DNA from: Bacteroidaceae bacterium
GTDB taxonomy: Bacteria; Bacteroidota; Bacteroidia; Bacteroidales; Bacteroidaceae
NCBI GenBank assembly: GCA_900770705.1
Contig: CAAGLF010000030.1
Location: 1-9,145, forward strand
Length of the DNA: 9,145 nucleotides
Reading direction: 5' to 3'
Below the pieces are notes generated by a model. It saw nothing but the letters and a program-made list of their open reading frames with translations. It ran no database searches and was not told where the DNA came from. Shown piece by piece: positions 5,249-9,145 of this stretch (position 1 is the stretch's first letter; every line of letters begins with the position of its first letter). The translations under genes and the position numbers were made by a program.

Positions 5249-6643
5249 CTACTGCTTGTTGGTGTTCGTCAGGGGCTGTCCCTTGTACTGTCCGGTGAGG
5301 GCCTCGAGGAAGCTCTCCACCTTCTTCACGTCGGCCTCGGGCATTTCGCGGCCCACCTGATACTTAGCCATCATAGCAACAGCCTCGGCCAATGTCTGCA
5401 CGCTACCGTCATGATAGTAAGGCCAGGTGAGGGCCACATTGCGCAATGTAGGCGTCTTAAAGCGATAGCGGTCACGCTCAACACCAGTCTGAGCCCAGCG
5501 TCCATTGTCGGCATCGGTCAGTCCGGACTTGGCATTAACCTCACGATCCTGGAAGTAGTTGGCACGCTGTCCCATCATCTCGTAGGAAAGACCGCCCATA
5601 TTGGCTCCGGCGTGACAGGTAGCGCAGTTGTACTCCTTGAAGAGTGCATAACCCTCCACCTGCTCTTCGCTCATAGCCTGCTTGTCACCCTTGAGATACT
5701 TGTCGAAAGGTGAATCGGGAGTGAGCAATGTCTTCTCGTACTCGGCAATGGCATCGGTGATGGTCTGCTCGCTCAACCCCTCCGGATACACGGCCTTGAA
5801 ACGGGCCACGAAAGCCGCGTCGGTAGCAATGCGGGCCACAATCTCATCGAAGCTGGCCGAGCCCATCTCCACAGGATTGAGGGGAGGACCGCCAGCCTGT
5901 GCGGCCAACGTAGCAGCCCGTCCGTCCCAGAACTGCACAAAGTTGAAGCAGGCGTTGTAGGTGGTAGGTGCATTCACACCGCCCTTTTGGCCGCGGATAC
6001 CCTCGGAGTACTGCTTGTTGTCGACGCCGGCTGTGGCAATGCCGTGACAGGTGGCACAGGATACAGTGCCGTCGGCAGAGAGTCTGGTGTCGTGATAAAG
6101 GGCTTCTCCCAGCGCCACTTTGGCCGGATCAACAGGAATGGAGTCGGGGATGGGGCGTACCGGCTCGTTCTTGAACTCCTCTGCTGCCAGCGTATTGGGA
6201 TAGAAGCGGGCACGATGTTCCTTGACCCAGGCCAGAACGCGCTCGGTCTTGGCAGAGGTCAGCGACGATCCCCAGTGTACCAGATAGTACTGAATAAGAG
6301 GCATCGTGCCGTCGGCCACGGCCTTCTCCACCTTGTTCAGATCCACTTCGTTCACAGCGGTGCCTTCGGCCAGTGCTTTCATCATCGGAGCTATGTCGAA
6401 GGACTTGTAGCCGTCCTCGACATCCTTGGTGATAAGTGTCTTTGCCAAGGGGAAGTCTGCATAGAAGGGTAAATCGGGACTGGCGGTATGGCAGAACACA
6501 CAACCGCCATCATCAAAGATTTGTGCCACCTGCTGCTCGGCAGGCAGAGCAGCATCGGGAGCCTGATTGACGGCACGGTAGACAATGGCCAGACCGACCA
6601 GTACCACTGCTCCTCCCAAGATAATCTTGCTTGATGTCTTCAT
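5249..6643 (-). CDS. Membrane-anchored tri-haem cytochrome c peroxidase
   Basis: This 464-residue protein has a hydrophobic N-terminus (residues 7-22), with no obvious cleavage site, and three CXXCH haem motifs: CVFCH (48-52), CATCH (196-200) and CATCH (340-344). Residues about 45-145 resemble the small Haem_bd domain, with the motif followed by PFYADFP (59-65), then DGTMPLIQYYLVHW (111-124). The remainder is a di-haem bacterial cytochrome c peroxidase/MauG fold with NAPTTYN (224-230), QFWDGRAATLAAQAGGP (237-253), and KTPTLRNV plus YYHDG (396-413). Such enzymes reduce H2O2 to water in the periplasm. Tri-haem forms such as E. coli YhjA take electrons from the quinol pool, so the extra haem may relay electrons from the membrane; this is inference. 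Classical enzymes are about 320-350 residues, so the extra domain explains the length. No histidine occurs between H200 and residue 230, where the distal ligand of the peroxidatic haem might be expected. The gene follows ccsA after 118 bases. Confidence 0.93.
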   Translation of the reverse strand: MKTSSKIILGGAVVLVGLAIVYRAVNQAPDAALPAEQQVAQIFDDGGCVFCHTASPDLPFYADFPLAKTLITKDVEDGYKSFDIAPMMKALAEGTAVNEVDLNKVEKAVADGTMPLIQYYLVHWGSSLTSAKTERVLAWVKEHRARFYPNTLAAEEFKNEPVRPIPDSIPVDPAKVALGEALYHDTRLSADGTVSCATCHGIATAGVDNKQYSEGIRGQKGGVNAPTTYNACFNFVQFWDGRAATLAAQAGGPPLNPVEMGSASFDEIVARIATDAAFVARFKAVYPEGLSEQTITDAIAEYEKTLLTPDSPFDKYLKGDKQAMSEEQVEGYALFKEYNCATCHAGANMGGLSYEMMGQRANYFQDREVNAKSGLTDADNGRWAQTGVERDRYRFKTPTLRNVALTWPYYHDGSVQTLAEAVAMMAKYQVGREMPEADVKKVESFLEALTGQYKGQPLTNTNKQ

Positions 6644-6724
6644 AAGCGTTTGATTTTGTGGTGAAACTATAATAATTGTTTGGTGATTGATATTTCGTCC
6701 GTTCGCCAGTCACCCGCCAAATTG

Positions 6725-6754
6725 CCGCCGGGGATCCGGAACAGTGCACGGCGG
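6725..6754 (-). other. Short hairpin between ccsA-like gene and peroxidase gene
   Basis: CCGCCG (6725-6730) pairs perfectly with CGGCGG (6749-6754), starting 8 bases after the ccsA-like stop on the minus strand. The following sequence CAATTTGG is only weakly T-rich. It may lower read-through or separate mRNA segments, giving different levels of maturation proteins and peroxidase. No Bacteroides -7 box is visible between here and the peroxidase ATG, so read-through from upstream is still expected. Confidence 0.3.
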
Positions 6755-6761
6755 AACCGGG

Positions 6762-7601
6762 CTAATTCGTATAGCTGTGCAGACTGCTTACGGGTAGAAG
6801 ATTGACTCCATACCAGCACATCTGCAGAAGCAGGAAGCCGACGATAACAGCGACATAGGGCCACGTCGGTGAAAAACGGGCACTTCCCTTGTTGGAATCC
6901 GTCTGCTTTTCCGTCAGGTTTCGACTGCACAGCCGAGAGCCTTGTTGCAGGCGCAGATGAACATATACCAGATAGCAACTCCAAGTGGCCGCTGCCCACG
7001 TCTCCTTCGGGTCCCAAGTCCAGTACTGGCCCCAGGCCGCCTTGGCCCAAATGCAGCCGGACAGCATTCCAAATGTGAGGAAGACCCACCCGATATGCAC
7101 AAGGCGGTCGATGGAAGAGAGATAGGAATCCGTGCAACGCCACAGGCCGGCAACAGCCAAAAGGCAGGCACAGCCGAAGACACTGTAGGAGAACATATAG
7201 ACACTGACGTGGGGAATAAACCAGGGACTCTGCAACGCCGGCATCAACGACTGGTCGTGAATGTCGGGACGAAGCAGATTGATGACAATGAAAACAGTGG
7301 CTACCAGCAATGAGAAAAGCAGTATCCACCGATAGCGCCAACGGGCATAGACCATCCAGCCGGACACCATCATAAACAGCGAATACCACAAACGCGTCTC
7401 TCCCAATGTGCGGAACGGGGGACGCTCCAGCCCCACCCACAGGCACACAATGAAGGCGACATAGACCAAAATGCCGCCCATTGTGAGCAACAATGCCCAA
7501 CGGCAGACACCCTCTCGATGCCGGAGTGCCAGCACGGCCGCCACCGTCCACAGGAGAATGGCCGTCAGTGAAAAGGGAAGAAATACGTTCCAGCCTGTCA
7601 T
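6762..7601 (-). CDS. ccsA: CcsA-type cytochrome c biogenesis protein (System II haem handling)
   Basis: This 279-residue protein with about eight membrane segments belongs to the CcsA/CcmC haem-handling family. The diagnostic WWD-type haem loop is present as WGQYWTWDPKETWAAATW (190-207). Candidate haem-ligand histidines flank it: H131 in FIPHVSVYMFSY and H275 in the C-terminal VSSLHSYTN. In System II, CcsA with ResB (CcsB) carries haem across the membrane and attaches it to CXXCH motifs of secreted apocytochromes. The ATG at 7601 overlaps the TGA of the ResB-like gene (ATGA), indicating translational coupling. The next gene encodes a protein with three CXXCH sites, the likely client. A short hydrophilic loop (about 219-244) precedes the last segment. 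The symbol is by family; the N-terminus is shorter than in fused ResB-CcsA proteins. Confidence 0.92.
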   Translation of the reverse strand: MTGWNVFLPFSLTAILLWTVAAVLALRHREGVCRWALLLTMGGILVYVAFIVCLWVGLERPPFRTLGETRLWYSLFMMVSGWMVYARWRYRWILLFSLLVATVFIVINLLRPDIHDQSLMPALQSPWFIPHVSVYMFSYSVFGCACLLAVAGLWRCTDSYLSSIDRLVHIGWVFLTFGMLSGCIWAKAAWGQYWTWDPKETWAAATWSCYLVYVHLRLQQGSRLCSRNLTEKQTDSNKGSARFSPTWPYVAVIVGFLLLQMCWYGVNLLPVSSLHSYTN

Positions 7602-8503
7602 ATCCGTGCAGTTGTATAGGTGGGTTCAAGTTTCATTACCGACCAACCGGCCCCGGCCAGCAGCAACAGTAAGCCTGCATATAGCATCCACTTCCACGGC
7701 TGACGGACTATCTGAACCACACAATAGGCGGGATTTGCAGCGGTGGCAGCCGTATCGAAACTCATCAGATAGATATCTTCACACCAAGTAGCAGCGTAGG
7801 GATGGTTGACAGAGAGATGGATGGGACGCCCATCCAGCAGCAGCGTGGCGGCATATTGCACCGGCGTTCCGTCTGTCTCGCTGCGCTCTATGCGGAAATC
7901 CTGCATTTGCAACGTATAAGAAAGTGGCATAGGGCGGCCGGAGGACAGATAAGCCATACGCCCAGGACGAGAACGAAGCACAGCCATACGACTCTCCCTC
8001 AAGTCGCAACTACCCACCGTTCCGGCTGCAACAGCCAGCCACAAGCCACCGTGCAACAACAGGAAAGGCACCTGCTGCCGCCCCGAACTGACCCGAAGAC
8101 GATGGAAAATCACAAGGGAAAGATGGGCCAACAAAGCCACAAGTAGGCACACAAAAGGCCAGGAAGAGGGAAAATCACGAAAGCCCAAACGCTGCCATAC
8201 ATCAACCTCCACACCGGGGACTCCAGTGGTTTCACCCTGAGGCAGGCAGCCTCCGACCACACACCAGAGGATAATTGCCGTCAGCAAACGCAAACTCATA
8301 CCCACTGACCGAAGGGAACATACCCAAGAACAGGCGTCAGTCTCCCGCTCGACTACCCACAACCCGACACACATCGCCACCAGCAAAGCCGCCCCCAATG
8401 GGAAAGCGAATAACCCTGTCGGCACATTCCCCAGCCACCATTGTAGCAGAAGGGCTATAGCCAGACCGGCAAAAAAGAGACAATTGAGCGTTAGGCGTTG
8501 CAT
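7598..8503 (-). CDS. ResB-like cytochrome c biogenesis protein
   Basis: I identify this 301-residue membrane protein as a short ResB/CcsB-type partner of CcsA. Hydrophobic segments lie at about 8-24, 32-51, 70-87, 114-133, 147-164 and 272-290, with a soluble region between the last two. That region has ResB-like features: SYTLQMQDFRIE (195-206), PIHLSVNHPYA (227-237), EDIYLMSFD (242-250) and VVQIVRQPWKWMLYAG (262-277) leading into the final membrane helix. Typical ResB proteins are around 400 or more residues with a larger periplasmic domain, so this one is reduced or divergent. Start chosen at ATG 8503, the only one that keeps the first membrane helix. It is the first gene of the unit, with a consensus -7 box at 8571-8578, and its stop codon overlaps the start of the CcsA-type gene. 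Several cysteines occur (C8, C45, C58, C62, C81, C86, C119, C166, C241, C261) but no CXXCH. Confidence 0.8.
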   Translation of the reverse strand: MQRLTLNCLFFAGLAIALLLQWWLGNVPTGLFAFPLGAALLVAMCVGLWVVERETDACSWVCSLRSVGMSLRLLTAIILWCVVGGCLPQGETTGVPGVEVDVWQRLGFRDFPSSWPFVCLLVALLAHLSLVIFHRLRVSSGRQQVPFLLLHGGLWLAVAAGTVGSCDLRESRMAVLRSRPGRMAYLSSGRPMPLSYTLQMQDFRIERSETDGTPVQYAATLLLDGRPIHLSVNHPYAATWCEDIYLMSFDTAATAANPAYCVVQIVRQPWKWMLYAGLLLLLAGAGWSVMKLEPTYTTARI

Positions 8504-8570
8504 ATAAATTCGGTGGAAGTCCCCCGTTTCGCCCGTTCCATAGACAGAACAGAGCCTGGAGAGAACCGTG

Positions 8571-8578
8571 CAAAGGTA
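8571..8578 (-). promoter_or_regulatory. -7 box upstream of the ResB-like gene
   Basis: Read on the minus strand, 8578-8571 is TACCTTTG, an exact TAnnTTTG match, 68 bases before the ATG at 8503. No TTG lies at the expected 19-21 base spacing upstream (that position reads TCC/CCA), so the -33 element is poor. The sequence immediately upstream is AT-rich (8577-8590), which could assist. A weak or activator-dependent promoter for the cytochrome maturation/peroxidase unit is plausible. Confidence 0.5.
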
Positions 8579-8729
8579 TATATTTTTTATGAAACAGTGG
8601 ATAAAATGTACTAATTCCGCACTATCTTAAGCCGCTATTCCAAAAGCCAACAGCAAAATACGCAGACTACTATGCTACAACCCCATAATATGTAAACCTT
8701 TTATCCCCAATTTACGCGCGACACTCCCC

Positions 8730-8751
8730 AAAAGACAAAAGACAAAAAGAC
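8730..8751. repeat. Three tandem A(4-5)GAC units
   Basis: AAAAGAC, AAAAGAC and AAAAAGAC follow each other at 8730-8736, 8737-8743 and 8744-8751. They lie about 37 bases upstream of the -33 element of the tRNA promoter. Otherwise the 328-base gap between the ResB-like gene and the tRNA (8504-8831) holds only the two divergent promoters, the rest being AT-richer than the genes. No small gene is evident. Function unknown. Confidence 0.4.
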
Positions 8752-8787
8752 AAGCCCCAAAATACCCACCATTTCCCCATATAATAC

Positions 8788-8818
8788 TTGGCAGAGCGAA
8801 GCAAAATGCTTATCTTTG
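8788..8818 (+). promoter_or_regulatory. Bacteroides-type promoter of the tRNA-Leu gene
   Basis: TATCTTTG at 8811-8818 is an exact match to the TAnnTTTG -7 consensus, with TTG at 8788-8790 twenty bases upstream as the -33 element. The tRNA begins 14 bases after the -7 box, leaving a 5' leader of only a few bases. Orientation and spacing fit the tRNA well. Confidence 0.8.
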
Positions 8819-8831
8819 CTGCCGATTTTAA

Positions 8832-8913
8832 GCGCTTGTGGCGAAATTGGTAGACGCGCCAGACTTAGGATCTGGTGGTTTTGGCCGTGTAGGTTCGAGT
8901 CCTATCAGGCGCA
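8832..8913 (+). tRNA. tRNA-Leu (anticodon UAG)
   Basis: The cloverleaf folds by eye. The acceptor GCGCTTG (8832-8838) pairs with CAGGCGC (8906-8912) with one G-U pair and discriminator A at 8913. The D arm has GCG/CGC. The anticodon stem is CCAGA (8859-8863) / TCTGG (8871-8875) with loop CTTAGGA, giving anticodon TAG at 8866-8868. A long class II variable arm follows, then the T arm GTAGG-TTCGAGT-CCTAT. The long variable arm and A73 agree with a leucine tRNA. The terminal CCA is not encoded (CAA follows), so it would be added after transcription. UAG reads CUA and, depending on wobble modification, other CUN codons. Confidence 0.97.
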
Positions 8914-8921
8914 CAAACGAA

Positions 8922-8959
8922 AAACGCCGGTGTACAGCTACGCTGCGACACCGGCGTTT
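8922..8959. terminator. 12-bp hairpin after tRNA-Leu, possibly bidirectional terminator
   Basis: AAACGCCGGTGT (8922-8933) is the exact reverse complement of 8948-8959, and the 14-base loop contains a further CAGC/GCTG pairing (8935-8938 with 8942-8945). It begins 9 bases after the tRNA. The plus-strand tail after the stem is only TTTGCAATG, whereas the minus strand continues as TTTTTCGTTTG, a better U-tract. It may therefore terminate the tRNA transcript and also any leftward transcript coming from beyond the right edge. Confidence 0.75.
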
Positions 8960-9145
8960 GCAATGTATATGACTCACTGATTCAACAATCCCCCTGCCAC
9001 CTTCCCTTCCCGTCGGCCCGCAAGACACAGCCGCCCGCACTGCCATACACCGCTGCCTACGGCGCGCTCACCTACCCTCGCCGCAAACTCCTGTAGCACT
9101 CTGCGAACCCCTGTCGCAATCCGTACACACAAAAAAAGCAGTGTC
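8960..9145. other. Right-hand end without a recognisable gene
   Basis: After the hairpin, about 185 bases to the right edge show no protein family and no RNA gene that I can identify. An A7 run at 9131-9137 would be a T7 run on the minus strand and could be the tail of a terminator whose stem lies beyond the window, but no stem is visible. Confidence 0.5.

Noticed and set aside
6667..7629. 320-codon open frame on the minus strand overlapping the CcsA-type gene in another frame
   Set aside because: The neighbouring frame holds the WWD motif, the conserved histidines and the ATGA coupling with the ResB-like gene. This frame has no conserved motif.
8828..9046. 72-codon open frame on the minus strand over tRNA-Leu
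   Set aside because: Its C-terminal half (RLIGLEPTRPKPPDPKSG) is simply the antisense translation of the leucine tRNA, a common annotation artefact.

Overview
The window looks like chromosomal DNA of a fairly GC-rich member of the Bacteroidota, probably order Bacteroidales. Three observations support this. The clearest promoters have the Bacteroides-type -7 box TAnnTTTG (TAACTTTG before cysQ, TACCTTTG before the ResB-like gene, TATCTTTG before the tRNA). Starts show little or no Shine-Dalgarno sequence. The gene content (CysQ, a DASS permease, CysC and CysD in one run; an N-terminal haem-binding domain on a cytochrome c peroxidase; small split ResB/CcsA proteins) fits that phylum. I do not assign a genus.

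All seven protein genes lie on the minus strand in two transcription units. The first (4925 down to 394) is a sulfate-activation operon: cysQ, a SLC13/DASS anion permease, a PaaI-like hotdog thioesterase, cysC (APS kinase) and cysD (ATP sulfurylase small subunit). Sulfate would be imported, adenylylated to APS and phosphorylated to PAPS, while CysQ removes the PAP (or excess PAPS) left by PAPS-using enzymes. The partner subunit cysN is not in the window. After cysD come a strong 13-bp hairpin and then a degenerate 22-bp tandem array with dyad symmetry. The promoter region of cysQ carries two nested dyads that look like operators.

The second unit (8503 down to 5249) encodes a ResB-like and a CcsA-like protein, which overlap by ATGA and form a System II cytochrome c maturation machine. 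They are followed by a membrane-anchored tri-haem cytochrome c peroxidase, their obvious client. A terminator-like hairpin at 5074-5122 separates this unit from the cys operon.

On the right, in plus orientation, a tRNA-Leu(UAG) gene has a near-consensus Bacteroides promoter and is followed by a 12-bp hairpin that may terminate in both directions. The last ~185 bases and the first ~390 bases hold no gene I can support.
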